Assembly (NCBI GenBank): GCA_022842845.1
Contig: JALHOT010000002.1
Span: 186,001-250,000, forward strand
Source of the DNA: Cyclobacteriaceae bacterium
Lineage (GTDB): Bacteria > Bacteroidota > Bacteroidia > Cytophagales > Cyclobacteriaceae
Direction: 5' to 3'
Length of the DNA stretch: 64,000 nucleotides
The notes below the pieces were generated by a model that searched no databases, was not told the origin of the DNA, and was given only the letters and a program-made list of their open reading frames with translations. This document shows positions 51,948 through 61,134 of this stretch, in pieces; the stretch's first letter is position 1, and each line of letters starts with the position of its first letter. Made by a program: the position numbers and the translations under genes.

Positions 51948-54900
51948 TTTAATAAGTTAATTGCCTGATCAACATGCTTTATATTTTCAATCACCATCAT
52001 AGCCTTACCAGCCTGATCTTTGATCTTGCACTGGCGGGGATGCTGCTGAATGTAAGCCAGAATTTTGCCAAATACCTCCGAACTGAAGTATCGATCGTTA
52101 TTACTAACAAAGTAAGCCCGGAGTCGCTCATTCTTCAACGATAGTTTTTCAAAACCAAGCTTTTCTCCCAGCCAACGCAGGCGTACAGTATTCACCAACT
52201 CTTGTACCGGTCCAGGCAAAGGCCCAAAACGATCCTTTAGCTCCTCACTAATTTTTTGGAGCTGATCTTCATCTTTGATGCTATCGAGTCGGGAGTATAG
52301 TCCAAGGCGCTCACTGATATTGGCCACGTAGCTATCTGGAATCAGTATTTCAAGGTCGGTTTCTATTACGCAATCCTGAACAATGAGCTTTGCCTTTTCT
52401 GCCAGCTCAGAGGCAAATAGATCTTTGAACTCTGTTTCTTTCAGTTCCTGCACGGCATCATCCAGAATTTTATGATAGGTTTCGTAACCCAGGTCGTTGA
52501 TGAAGCCACTTTGCTCAGCCCCCAATAAATTACCAGCCCCGCGAATATCGAGGTCGCGCATAGCCACTTTAAATCCATCGCCCAATTCGGTGAATTCTTC
52601 CAGTGCAGCGAGTCTTTTGCGCGAATCGGCAGTTAAGACAGAGGTGGGTTGTGTGAGCAAGTAACAATAGGCCTTTTTATTAGATCGGCCCACGCGACCT
52701 CTCATCTGGTGCAGGTCAGACAAACCAAACATATGCGCCTGGTTAATGATAATGGTATTGGCATTAGGAATATCGAGGCCTGATTCAATGATATTGGTAG
52801 AAACAAGCACATCATACTCGCCCTCTACAAACTTGAGCATGGCTTTTTCTAATTGATGGCCCTCCATCTGCCCATGGGCAATGGTGATGCGGCAATCAGG
52901 AACCAGCTTGTAGATAATGTTGGCAATAGACTCAATATCGCTAACACGGTTATGCACAAAGAAGACTTGCCCGCCACGCTTTAACTCATAACTAACGGCA
53001 TCGCGGATGATGCTTTCGTTAAAAGTGTGGAGTTCTGTTGTAACCGGTTGGCGATTGGGAGGCGGTGTAGCAATGATGCTAAGATCGCGCGCCCCCATTA
53101 ATGAGAAGTGAAGTGTGCGCGGAATAGGTGTGGCAGACAGCGTTAACACATCTACATTCACCTTCATTTCTTTCAGCTTGTCTTTGGTTTTAACACCAAA
53201 CTTTTGCTCCTCGTCAATAATGAGTAAACCCAGATTTTTAAATTCAATATCCTTGCTTACAACCCTGTGTGTTCCAATTAAAATATCAACCTGGCCTTCT
53301 TTTACTCTCTTTAAAGTTTCTTTGATTTCCTTTTCGCTTCTGAAACGCGATACGTATTCAACGCGGGCCGGTAAGCCAGCAAGTCTTTCGCTGAAGGTTC
53401 TGTAATGCTGAAAAGCCAGTATGGTCGTAGGCACCAACACGGCTACTTGTTTACTATCGGTTACTGCTTTAAAAGCAGCACGGATGGCTACCTCAGTTTT
53501 TCCAAAACCCACATCACCACAAACGAGTCTGTCCATAGGGTGAGCCTCTTGCATATCGCGCTTTACATCTTCAGTGGCCTTTGCCTGATCGGGGGTGTCT
53601 TCGTAAATGAATGAGGACTCGAGCTCAGCCTGCAAGTAACTATCAGGAGAAAAAGCAAAACCAGGCGCGCCTTTTCTTTTAGCGTAAAGGGCAATAAGCT
53701 CTTTGGCTATGTCTTTTACTTGCTTTTTAACCTTGGCCTTTTTGTTCTCCCACTCTTGCGAGCCAAGTTTATTCATGACAGGCGGTGTGCCCTCTTTGCC
53801 GGTGTACTTAGATATTTTATGCAGCGAATGAATGCTCACATAAAGCAAATCGTCATCTCGGTAGATTAAGCGAATAGCCTCTTGGTCATGGCCATTGACT
53901 TCTTTCTTTTCAAGCCCGGCAAACTTGGCGATTCCATAATCAATGTGGGTTACAAAATCTCCGGGTTGTAAAGTATACAGTTCACGTAAAGTAAGGGCCT
54001 TTGATTTAGTATACTTTTCACGGGCCTTATAGCGATGGAATCTTTCGAAAATCTGATGATCGGTGTAGCAAACAATTTTTAATGTTTGATCAACGAAGCC
54101 TGCGCGAAGAGAAAATTCAAGACCTTGAAATTTAACCTGCTGGTTGATCTCTGAAAAAATGCCAGCCAGGCGCTCCAGCTGCCTGGGTGTGTCTGAGGCG
54201 ATGAAGTTGCTGTATCCTTTATCATGCTGCTCTACAAGGTTCGTAGAGAGCAGCTCAAAGTTTTTATTGAAAGAAGGTTGTCCTGCTGCCTGATAGTCGA
54301 TAACGTTCGCTTCTTTTAAATAAGCGCGACTTCCAAATTCAATACGTGTAAAGACTTGTGATTTGAGCAGAAAATCGGGGGCACTTTCAAAAATTTCTTC
54401 GGGTGGTAAGAGTACGCTGGATTTTCCTCCCCTGGTATTGTGTTCGTAGGCTTGAGTAATCTTATCAAATGTTTTTTGAACTACATCTAAAACAAGCTGT
54501 ACATCTTTAAACCATAGTTTGGTGTCTGGATGAATAAAATCAAGAATGGATTGTCTTTCCTCTTTCACCAAAGAACCCTGTAAGTTCGGCACAAGGTTTA
54601 CATACTCAACTACATCAACTGATAATTGTGAACCAGGTTCAAAAGAGCGGATGCTATCCACCTCATCACCAAAAAGTTCTATGCGATAGGGCAGTTCGTG
54701 CGAAAAGGAGTAAACATCGAGAATACCACCCCTTACTGCAAATTGCCCGGCTTCATATACAAAGTCAGTTTTTTCGAAATTCGCATCGTGCAGAAACTCT
54801 TCCAGGAAGGCGAGATCTAAATGTTCACCTTTTTTAATGGTAAATGTTTTGGCGCTGAGCGATCGTTTCGTAATTACTTTTTCACCTAAGGCCTCGGGGT

Positions 54901-55270
54901 AAGTCACTACAATTTCAGGCTTACTTTTAGTGGCCAGCTTGTTCAACGTTTCGGTGCGTTGTAAGACATTCGCATTTTCTACCTCATCATATTCGTAGGG
55001 TCGTTTGTATGATAGGGGGAAGAAAAGGGCTTCACGGTTTAATAGATTTTGAAGGTCATTCAGAAAATAAAATGCTTCATCGCGGTCTTGAAGAATAACC
55101 CAATAGTCTTGAGGATGAAGCTTGAAGCAGGCGGCCAGGATAACGGCATCCAAACTTCCCTGTGAACCCTTCAAGCGAATATTGGAAGGCGAGGGCGCTT
55201 TAACCCCTGCGGCCACGGTCTTGATAAAACCATCCGCAGTGTAGATACTTAAAAAATCATTCGCCTTCAC
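51896..55270 (-). CDS. mfd: Transcription-repair coupling factor Mfd
   Basis: 1124 residues. It releases RNA polymerase stalled at DNA damage and recruits UvrA. Domain order: an N-terminal UvrB-like module (about 20-330), the CarD-like RNA-polymerase-interacting domain (about 435-490, VTHIDYGIAKFAGLEKKEV), the RecG-like helicase with Walker A near 586 (CGDVGFGKTE), the DEEQ box, QMRGRVGRSNKKAYCYLL, and the C-terminal TRCF domain (about 960-1070). E. coli Mfd has 1148 residues. Translation starts at GTG (55268-55270), and a TATCTTTG promoter box lies about 20 bases upstream. The 3' end overlaps the small convergent gene. Confidence 0.96.
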   Translation of the reverse strand: MKANDFLSIYTADGFIKTVAAGVKAPSPSNIRLKGSQGSLDAVILAACFKLHPQDYWVILQDRDEAFYFLNDLQNLLNREALFFPLSYKRPYEYDEVENANVLQRTETLNKLATKSKPEIVVTYPEALGEKVITKRSLSAKTFTIKKGEHLDLAFLEEFLHDANFEKTDFVYEAGQFAVRGGILDVYSFSHELPYRIELFGDEVDSIRSFEPGSQLSVDVVEYVNLVPNLQGSLVKEERQSILDFIHPDTKLWFKDVQLVLDVVQKTFDKITQAYEHNTRGGKSSVLLPPEEIFESAPDFLLKSQVFTRIEFGSRAYLKEANVIDYQAAGQPSFNKNFELLSTNLVEQHDKGYSNFIASDTPRQLERLAGIFSEINQQVKFQGLEFSLRAGFVDQTLKIVCYTDHQIFERFHRYKAREKYTKSKALTLRELYTLQPGDFVTHIDYGIAKFAGLEKKEVNGHDQEAIRLIYRDDDLLYVSIHSLHKISKYTGKEGTPPVMNKLGSQEWENKKAKVKKQVKDIAKELIALYAKRKGAPGFAFSPDSYLQAELESSFIYEDTPDQAKATEDVKRDMQEAHPMDRLVCGDVGFGKTEVAIRAAFKAVTDSKQVAVLVPTTILAFQHYRTFSERLAGLPARVEYVSRFRSEKEIKETLKRVKEGQVDILIGTHRVVSKDIEFKNLGLLIIDEEQKFGVKTKDKLKEMKVNVDVLTLSATPIPRTLHFSLMGARDLSIIATPPPNRQPVTTELHTFNESIIRDAVSYELKRGGQVFFVHNRVSDIESIANIIYKLVPDCRITIAHGQMEGHQLEKAMLKFVEGEYDVLVSTNIIESGLDIPNANTIIINQAHMFGLSDLHQMRGRVGRSNKKAYCYLLTQPTSVLTADSRKRLAALEEFTELGDGFKVAMRDLDIRGAGNLLGAEQSGFINDLGYETYHKILDDAVQELKETEFKDLFASELAEKAKLIVQDCVIETDLEILIPDSYVANISERLGLYSRLDSIKDEDQLQKISEELKDRFGPLPGPVQELVNTVRLRWLGEKLGFEKLSLKNERLRAYFVSNNDRYFSSEVFGKILAYIQQHPRQCKIKDQAGKAMMVIENIKHVDQAINLLNHMHVFELKSSKEISSK

Positions 55271-55290
55271 GGTCTACTCTACAAGGGGCA

Positions 55291-55298
55291 CAAAGATA
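55291..55298 (-). promoter_or_regulatory. Bacteroidota -7 promoter box for mfd
   Basis: On the minus strand the sequence is TATCTTTG, exact to TAnnTTTG. The transcription start would be about 15 bases before the GTG of mfd. Confidence 0.55.
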
Positions 55299-55353
55299 GG
55301 ATCAAGTGCTTAATACCCCACATGCCTGTCTTATTTTCTATTACTTTAGTTGC

Positions 55354-55533
55354 GTGATATTTCTAAAGCTACTGATTCGGTTTACGTCCTTTACAGCTTT
55401 CCTGTTATTGCTATTGGGTTTATACAAACCTTGGGTGGTTTTGTGGTGGGAGCATGTTCAAAATCGAAAAAAAGTGATCTTACTATATGGAAGCTTAGCC
55501 GCAGGCTTATGGTTGTTGCAATGGCTTTTCTGA
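55354..55533 (+). CDS. Small conserved membrane protein
   Basis: 59 residues from GTG at 55354. It has two hydrophobic helices (LIRFTSFTAFLLLLLGLY and ILLYGSLAAGLWLLQWLF) separated by a loop with KPWVVLWWEHVQNRKKV. The pattern G-L-Y-K-P-W-x-V-L-W-W and the Arg/Lys pair after it are familiar from short Bacteroidota membrane proteins of unknown function. An in-frame ATG at 55306 is an alternative start. It converges with the THUMP-like gene and ends one base before its stop. Confidence 0.6.
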   Translation: MIFLKLLIRFTSFTAFLLLLLGLYKPWVVLWWEHVQNRKKVILLYGSLAAGLWLLQWLF

Positions 55534-55534
55534 A

Positions 55535-56743
55535 TTATTGAACGCGACTGCAAAGGGCCAGGTATTTTTGTTTAACGGAAGAAAAGCCAATGATATAAAG
55601 AGACCCCCCATCCTTTATCTTTAGTTTCTTTTTAATGGCTTCAACAGATAAAGGATAATTACGGGTGAGCACATTTGCTTTTTTGTCGGGTAATAGATTC
55701 TCAATGAACTTAGGGTCTGACTTTACAAGCTGCTCTATCTTGAAGATGCGCCCCGGAAAATCAGGCACCACCGCTGGCGCAGTGTATATATGCGTACTGG
55801 GCGCTAGCTTTACTATGGGAAAAGCTTGAGTAATGGATTTGAAAGCACCTGCTTTTAAAACAGAGGCGTTTGGTTCGTATAAATAGCTTTGAGGTTCACC
55901 AAAGGAAAGAGAGAGATTTTCCTCTGCTGACGCAAAAAAAGTGAATGGCGCAGCAGCCTGATCATTGGAAAGAATGTTAACGGCAAAGATTTCCGGCTCA
56001 GCAGTAAAACCGCGAACACATAAAAATAAAAGCTCCTTGCACTCATTTTCGACCGACACCACATGGATTTGCTTTACACCACGAAGATTTTGAATGGCAG
56101 CGCTTAGATCTAAAAGAGGAGAAGCTTTTATCAAAAGAGTCGCACTTCGTTCAAATAGGCTATCCAATAGTAGCGGTACATTGGGTTCACATTCTGCCAG
56201 ACTAAAAACTTTTTGATGATTAAGTCTTCGTGAAGGATCTAGATAGATAGCATCAAAAAACCACTTGTTCTCAGTCAAAAAAGATTCAGCAGCCGTATTA
56301 ACGTATTCAATGTTTGCAGCATCCAACTGCAGATGATTATGCCTGGCTATTTGTTGAAGCTCAGTATTAGGCTCTACATGCCAAACCTTTTTGGCTATTC
56401 GGCTAAAAAAGAAACTATCTATGCCGAAGCCACCTGTTAGATCCGCTATATCGAAAGATTGTTCAGAGAAGATTTTGCTTAACAACCTTGCTTTATATTG
56501 GGCAGTTAACTCTGATGAGCTTTGCTCCAGATTAAGCGAAGGAGGATAAAGAATATGCTTTGCGTGGTAGTAAGCCGGAATTTTAACGCTTGCTTTTTGC
56601 CTGCCTGCTATTTGTGCGGCCAATAAAGCAGCAGGAATATTGCCTATGGTTTTGGTAAGCAAGGCAATTTTTCGAGAATCATCCCTCTCGTGCGATGATA
56701 GGAAAGCCTGAACATCTGGTTGAAGGAGTGCGAGGTGAATCAT
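55535..56743 (-). CDS. Methyltransferase with THUMP-like C-terminal domain
   Basis: 402 residues from the ATG at 56741-56743. The central part has a Rossmann methyltransferase fold (DLTGGFGIDSFFFSRIAKKVWHVEPN, then FDAIYLDPSRR, which resembles the RNA methyltransferase DPP-like loop). The C-terminal THUMP-like domain (about 330-402) contains LTRNYPLSVEAIKKKLKIKDGGSLYIIGF. Homologues are described as class I SAM-dependent methyltransferases, probably acting on RNA; the target is not established. An upstream start would place seven residues in the terminator hairpin, so the MIHLALL start was chosen. Confidence 0.85.
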   Translation of the reverse strand: MIHLALLQPDVQAFLSSHERDDSRKIALLTKTIGNIPAALLAAQIAGRQKASVKIPAYYHAKHILYPPSLNLEQSSSELTAQYKARLLSKIFSEQSFDIADLTGGFGIDSFFFSRIAKKVWHVEPNTELQQIARHNHLQLDAANIEYVNTAAESFLTENKWFFDAIYLDPSRRLNHQKVFSLAECEPNVPLLLDSLFERSATLLIKASPLLDLSAAIQNLRGVKQIHVVSVENECKELLFLCVRGFTAEPEIFAVNILSNDQAAAPFTFFASAEENLSLSFGEPQSYLYEPNASVLKAGAFKSITQAFPIVKLAPSTHIYTAPAVVPDFPGRIFKIEQLVKSDPKFIENLLPDKKANVLTRNYPLSVEAIKKKLKIKDGGSLYIIGFSSVKQKYLALCSRVQ

Positions 56744-56750
56744 ATAGCAA

Positions 56751-56778
56751 AAAAGCCTGCACAAACGTACAGGCTTTT
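56751..56778 (-). terminator. Terminator of the small membrane protein gene
   Basis: Stem AAAAGCCTG (56751-56759) and CAGGCTTTT (56770-56778), 10-base loop. Read leftward it continues into TTTTTTGC. It ends the transcript of the gene at 56801-57061, just before the THUMP-like gene. Confidence 0.85.
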
Positions 56779-56800
56779 ATGATGTGATGTTAAGATATCC

Positions 56801-57061
56801 TTACAGATTTAGCAAGAGAATAATAATGGCCACAAAGTTGCCAACGATGAAAACAAGGCGTTTAGCCATTCGGAAGTTGTCTTGAATATATTTGAAGTAG
56901 GCCCTGAAAACGAGGCCCTGGGTAAATAAACAAGCACTTAAGCAAACAGACATTATCAATACACTGGGGAATGAAATAAGTGCTAATACAATGCTTACTA
57001 CAGAAATGCTGTCTAAAATGTTGATGCGTCTTTGAATTGATAGTGAAATAGCTGGGGCCAT
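56801..57061 (-). CDS. Small membrane protein of unknown function
   Basis: 86 residues. Three hydrophobic segments (about 18-35, 36-52 and 66-85) with two Arg-rich loops (QRRINIL, MAKRLVFI). It resembles no family I know. It has its own terminator and a 146-base upstream gap in which no feature other than AT-rich DNA was seen. The coding nature rests on frame length and hydrophobic patterning. Confidence 0.55.
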   Translation of the reverse strand: MAPAISLSIQRRINILDSISVVSIVLALISFPSVLIMSVCLSACLFTQGLVFRAYFKYIQDNFRMAKRLVFIVGNFVAIIILLLNL

Positions 57062-57207
57062 AAAAAATTGAGGTTTTTGGGGTTAAATGCGAAAATTAGG
57101 CCAAAGTAACCCGCCTGCCCCCAAAACAGACCTTTTGTAAAAGCTAAAACCAACATTTTCAGGTGTTTACAACGGCAATTTTGAGTAAAAACCCCTAGCC
57201 CTAAACG

Positions 57208-57852
57208 TTAGGTTGTTCGCTTTCGAAGTAGCAGTGCGCAATTGCGGATATAAACAACCAAGCCCATCCCCTGGGAAACAATCAACACCGGATCTTTTTT
57301 TTGAAGCCCATATAACACCACCAGCAAAGAGGCGATGCCGCTGATGAACCAAAAGCCAAAGGGTAGAACAGATTCCTTTTGTTGCTCGGACTTGTACCAC
57401 TGATATAAGTAGCGCAAGTTGAGCATCAGCATACCAATCGTGCCGACTACACTCCAAAAGGAAAAAATGTTTGTGGTATTAAAAAGTTCAGGCAAGGTTT
57501 GAGATTGCCAGATGATCCATAACCAGGCACTCAAAGGCAAGAGTAGAATCAGAAGCTTTACCAGAACAGGAAGTTGCTTCCAGGCATTCTTTAATTGAAG
57601 GTTACGTATGTAAATTAGGTATGACAAACTTTGACCAATGATAATAACAGCATCAGCTCTTAAAATGCCATACATCAAAAACAGAAAAGAGGCCAGTAGA
57701 CTAATCTGCCAGAAAATGGTGGGTGAAACAGACTTACCTGCCTTCTCGGATAGATAAAGCTGAATAAGGAGGCGCAAACCAAAAAGACCTTGCGCGAAAA
57801 AGCCCAAGGCAAACAACCAATATTGTTGAATGAACTCCATAAAATTTTGCAA
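57208..57852 (-). CDS. Tandem LAB_N (lipid A biosynthesis N-terminal domain) membrane protein
   Basis: 214 residues, six to seven TM helices arranged as two homologous triple-helix units: QQYWLFALGFFAQGLFGLRLLIQLYLSEKAGKSVSP (about 9-44) and FSFWSVVGTIGMLMLNLRYLYQWYKSEQQKESVLP (about 119-153), each followed by FW..S..AS and a Tyr-Ile-Arg-Asn motif. This domain normally sits at the N-terminus of LpxB-like proteins; here it stands alone and doubled. It belongs to the SWEET/PQ-loop-like fold, so transport of a small lipid or sugar is possible, but no substrate is indicated. Confidence 0.82.
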   Translation of the reverse strand: MQNFMEFIQQYWLFALGFFAQGLFGLRLLIQLYLSEKAGKSVSPTIFWQISLLASFLFLMYGILRADAVIIIGQSLSYLIYIRNLQLKNAWKQLPVLVKLLILLLPLSAWLWIIWQSQTLPELFNTTNIFSFWSVVGTIGMLMLNLRYLYQWYKSEQQKESVLPFGFWFISGIASLLVVLYGLQKKDPVLIVSQGMGLVVYIRNCALLLRKRTT

Positions 57853-57903
57853 AGCAACAAAAATGCTTGCGTATTCTGTGTATTTTAATTTTAGCTTTCT
57901 GTC

Positions 57904-59130
57904 ATGTTTGATGTAGTTGTTATAGGCGGAGGTGCAGCGGGATTTTTTGGTGCTATACAGGTAGCAGCAAAAAACCCGAGACTTCGCATTCTCATCCTTG
58001 AAAAAACGAATAAGCTTTTATCAAAAGTAAAAGTATCAGGAGGCGGTCGCTGTAATGTTACTCACTACTGTTTTGATGCTAAGAAATTATCCCGGCATTA
58101 CCCAAGAGGTGAGAAGTTGTTAAAAGACTTATTCAAAACATATCAGGCCAAAGACCTTGTTGATTGGTTTGCCAGCAAAGGAGTTGAGTTGAAGGCCGAA
58201 GAAGATGGCAGAATGTTTCCTATAAGCGATAGCTCCCAAACGATAATTGATCTTTTTCTTCGTGAAGCAGAAAAGCATGATGTTACCATCCGACTTAATG
58301 CTGCCGTAAGCCAGATAACAAGTACAAAAGGACATTTTGAAATTGAAACGGAAAGTGGGACAAAGATTCAGGCCAAAAAAATTCTTGTAGCCATAGGTGG
58401 TCACCCCAATAGTCATGCCTATAATTTTATTCGTGCTTTAGGCCATCCTATTGACAAGCCCATCCCGTCTCTTTTCACTTTTAACGCAGCGCAAAAACAT
58501 TTTTCTGAACTGATGGGTGTTGCAGTGCCAAATGCCTTTGTAAGAATTGAAGGAAGCAAGTTTTCGAAAGAAGGGCCATTATTGATAACCCATTGGGGTT
58601 TAAGTGGCCCTGCCGTTATTAAACTCTCAGCCTGGGCAGCAGAGTACCTGTTTCAACAGCAATATGTGTTCAATGCCTTGGTCAGTTGGATTGGCGATAA
58701 GCAAGAAGAAGTTTTAAGAACAGATCTGCTCCAGTACAAATCTAAATATCCTAAACAACGTGTCATGGGTAATCCACTCTTTGCTTTGCCGCAACGCCTA
58801 TGGACAAAGCTATGCCAGCTGGCAGAGATAGAGGAGGAAAAAATCTGGAACGAATTGGCCATGAAAAATCTGAACAAGCTTTTAGAAAATATTTTGCGTT
58901 GCCGGTTTGAAATAAAAGGAAAGACAACCTTTAAAGAGGAGTTCGTTACCTGCGGAGGTGTGAATCTTGCTGAGATCAATACGGCAACAATGGAGAGCAA
59001 AAAAATACCAAATCTGTTTTTTGCGGGCGAGGTGCTTAACATCGATGGTGAAACTGGGGGCTTTAATTTTCAGGCGGCATGGACCACCGCTTTTGTGGCC
59101 GCCCAAGCAATAGCAGGTGACCAAATGTAA
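57904..59130 (+). CDS. NAD(P)/FAD-dependent oxidoreductase, HI0933/BaiN family
   Basis: 408 residues. N-terminal FAD motif VVVIGGGAAGFFGAIQVA, then the family-specific NKLLSKVKVSGGGRCNVTH, ATP-like GTKIQAKKILVAIGGHPN, a middle domain with LLITHWGLSGPAVIKLSAW, and a C-terminal GGVNLAEINTATMESKKIPNLFFAGEVLNIDGETGGFNFQAAWTTA. Homologues such as BaiN and RdsA are flavoproteins with reductase activity toward unsaturated or steroid-type substrates, or of unknown role. No partner lies in the operon. Confidence 0.9.
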   Translation: MFDVVVIGGGAAGFFGAIQVAAKNPRLRILILEKTNKLLSKVKVSGGGRCNVTHYCFDAKKLSRHYPRGEKLLKDLFKTYQAKDLVDWFASKGVELKAEEDGRMFPISDSSQTIIDLFLREAEKHDVTIRLNAAVSQITSTKGHFEIETESGTKIQAKKILVAIGGHPNSHAYNFIRALGHPIDKPIPSLFTFNAAQKHFSELMGVAVPNAFVRIEGSKFSKEGPLLITHWGLSGPAVIKLSAWAAEYLFQQQYVFNALVSWIGDKQEEVLRTDLLQYKSKYPKQRVMGNPLFALPQRLWTKLCQLAEIEEEKIWNELAMKNLNKLLENILRCRFEIKGKTTFKEEFVTCGGVNLAEINTATMESKKIPNLFFAGEVLNIDGETGGFNFQAAWTTAFVAAQAIAGDQM

Positions 59131-59193
59131 AATAAGGCTTTGAAGACAAGAACAAGCTTTTATCTTCGCATTGACTAATAACCCCAATGCACA

Positions 59194-60027
59194 ATGAAAA
59201 AAGTTTTGTTTCTCATGGGGCTGCTGCTCGCCACGGCAGTCCACGCACAAAAGTACACGGGCGACTCATGGGCTAAGGTAAAAGCAAGCGGAGGAACCCT
59301 CACCGTTATTTATTACGAACAACCCGGCTTGATTTACAAAGATGCGGCCACCGGTAAAATGAAAGGTGTGTGTGCCGATATCCTGGAAGATTTTACCAAA
59401 TACGTACAGGATAAATATGGTAAAAAGCTTACCATTAATTATGCGGGTCAAGAACAGGTTTTTCCACAGTTTCTGTCTATCACACAAACTACCCCCAACA
59501 TACTAGGTGTTACCAATGTAACAGTGACTGATGAGCGGAAAAAGATCCTGAAGTTCACGCCTTCTTTTATGGCCAATCCCGTAGTGATGCTTACCCATAA
59601 GGATGCACCAAGCATTACCAGTGTAACAGAAATCAGCACTACGCTGAAGGACTATAGTGCTAAGATTATCAGTGGAAGCACGCATGTAAAAGTGATTGAA
59701 AAAATCAAGAAGGAAAATGCACCCTCATTAAAAGTTAGCTACGCCAACTCAGGGGGTGAAATATTGAAGGAGTTATCGGGTGGGCCAAAGTTTTTTACAG
59801 TGTTAGATTTTACCGAATACATTGATGCTACCAGAAGACAGCTTCCGGTAAAACGCCAGAGCATTAACTTTGGTGCTGCTGAAGAGCTTGCCTTTATTAT
59901 GGCTAAACAAACAGACTGGGATCAACCCTGGAATGAGTTTATGACTCCCGAGTATAAGAAAGGAGTTCGTTACCGCAAGATTATTGTTGATAACCTGGGT
60001 GCTAACTTTCTGGGCATTTTGAAATAA
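59194..60027 (+). CDS. Periplasmic amino-acid-type substrate-binding protein (SBP_bac_3), orphan
   Basis: 277 residues with signal peptide (ending AVHAQ). A two-lobe family-3 solute-binding fold: GTLTVIYYEQPGLIYKD at the start of lobe 1, GVCADILEDFTKYVQ, and a DERKKILKFTPSF hinge, then PVVMLTHKDAPSI. No ABC permease or ATPase is adjacent, nor a fused sensor or lytic domain, so it may serve a distant transporter or act as a sensor. A hairpin terminator follows. Confidence 0.85.
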   Translation: MKKVLFLMGLLLATAVHAQKYTGDSWAKVKASGGTLTVIYYEQPGLIYKDAATGKMKGVCADILEDFTKYVQDKYGKKLTINYAGQEQVFPQFLSITQTTPNILGVTNVTVTDERKKILKFTPSFMANPVVMLTHKDAPSITSVTEISTTLKDYSAKIISGSTHVKVIEKIKKENAPSLKVSYANSGGEILKELSGGPKFFTVLDFTEYIDATRRQLPVKRQSINFGAAEELAFIMAKQTDWDQPWNEFMTPEYKKGVRYRKIIVDNLGANFLGILK

Positions 60028-60048
60028 GACCAAACATTGTAAAAAAGT

Positions 60049-60076
60049 AAAAAGGAAGCCCACAAGCTTCCTTTTT
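60049..60076. terminator. Bidirectional terminator between the SBP gene and asd
   Basis: Stem AAAAAGGAAGC (60049-60059) and GCTTCCTTTTT (60066-60076), 6-base loop. T runs exist on both strands, so it can stop the rightward SBP gene and the leftward asd gene. Confidence 0.88.
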
Positions 60077-60105
60077 TTATTAAGCGTAATTCTTAAGAAT
60101 CAACC

Positions 60106-61101
60106 TTAAGCATTAACAAGTTTATGCTGTAAAATATATTCAGCAATTTGAACGGCATTGGTAGCCGCGCCCTTACGCAAATTATCGGCCACCACCCACA
60201 TATTAAGCGTATTTGGCTGCGACTCATCTCTGCGCAAACGACCCACAAAGACCTCGTCTTTTCCCTGGCTGAATAGCGGCATAGGATAAATATTGTTCTT
60301 AGGGTCATCCTGAACAATAACTCCAGCAGTTTTCTTCAGTATTTCTCTTACCTCATTCAGATCAAAGTCATGGTAAAATTCTGCATTCACCGCTTCGCTA
60401 TGGCCACCCATCGTAGGGATGCGCACGGTAGTAGAAGTAACACCAATGGTAGCATCACCTAGAATTTTTCTGGTTTCATTCACCATCTTCATCTCTTCTT
60501 TGGTGTAACCATTATCCTGAAACACATCGATGTGAGGAAGTGCATTCATATCTATCCGATAAGGATAAACTTTGTTTCCTTCAATGCCAGCACGCTCATC
60601 CATCATTTGCTGTACTGCATCCTTGCCTGTGCCGGTTACCGATTGATAGGTAGATACCACAACACGCTTTAACTTATACTTAGCATGAAGGGGAGCCAAG
60701 GCAAGCACCATTTGTATGGTAGAGCAATTGGGGTTAGCAATAATTTTGTCAGCATCAGTTATCTCTTTACCATTAATTTCAGGCACTACCAGCTTCTTGT
60801 TGGGGTCCATACGCCAGGCAGAAGAATTATCGATAACGACAGTTCCTTTTTCTGCAAACTTAGGTGCCCACTCTAAAGATGTGCCGCCTCCGGCTGAGAA
60901 GATGGCAACATCAGGAACAAGGTTACACACCTCTTCCATGCTTTTAATGCTATACTGTTTACCCTTAAATGAAACCTTCTGCCCTACTGATTTAGCCGAG
61001 GCCACCAGATACAAATCCTGAAAAGGAAAATTCCTTTCCTCTAACACTTTTAGCACCTCCTGACCCACCAGACCAGTAGCACCTACAATTGCGAGTTTCA
61101 T
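60106..61101 (-). CDS. asd: Aspartate-semialdehyde dehydrogenase
   Basis: 331 residues. It reduces aspartyl phosphate to aspartate semialdehyde with NADPH, feeding lysine (and diaminopimelate), threonine and methionine synthesis. N-terminal VGATGLVGQEVL binds NADPH; the catalytic Cys126 is in NPNCSTIQM; substrate Arg and the catalytic His are in VRIPTMGGHSEAVNAEF. Length matches the family. Its TAATTTTG -7 box sits next to that of the divergent lamin-tail gene. Confidence 0.95.
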   Translation of the reverse strand: MKLAIVGATGLVGQEVLKVLEERNFPFQDLYLVASAKSVGQKVSFKGKQYSIKSMEEVCNLVPDVAIFSAGGGTSLEWAPKFAEKGTVVIDNSSAWRMDPNKKLVVPEINGKEITDADKIIANPNCSTIQMVLALAPLHAKYKLKRVVVSTYQSVTGTGKDAVQQMMDERAGIEGNKVYPYRIDMNALPHIDVFQDNGYTKEEMKMVNETRKILGDATIGVTSTTVRIPTMGGHSEAVNAEFYHDFDLNEVREILKKTAGVIVQDDPKNNIYPMPLFSQGKDEVFVGRLRRDESQPNTLNMWVVADNLRKGAATNAVQIAEYILQHKLVNA

Positions 61102-61125
61102 ATTTGAGTTTTCTTAAATGAGCCG

Positions 61126-61133
61126 CAAAATTA
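61126..61133 (-). promoter_or_regulatory. Bacteroidota -7 promoter box for asd
   Basis: Read leftward the bases are TAATTTTG, exact to TAnnTTTG, 25 bases upstream of the asd start. It lies back-to-back with the rightward box at 61135-61142. Confidence 0.55.
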
Positions 61134-61134
61134 T

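Noticed and set aside
55350-55541. 63-residue plus-strand frame overlapping the small membrane protein
   Set aside because: The competing frame (55354-55533) has a clear two-helix membrane pattern with the K-P-W-x-V-L-W-W motif; this one does not.
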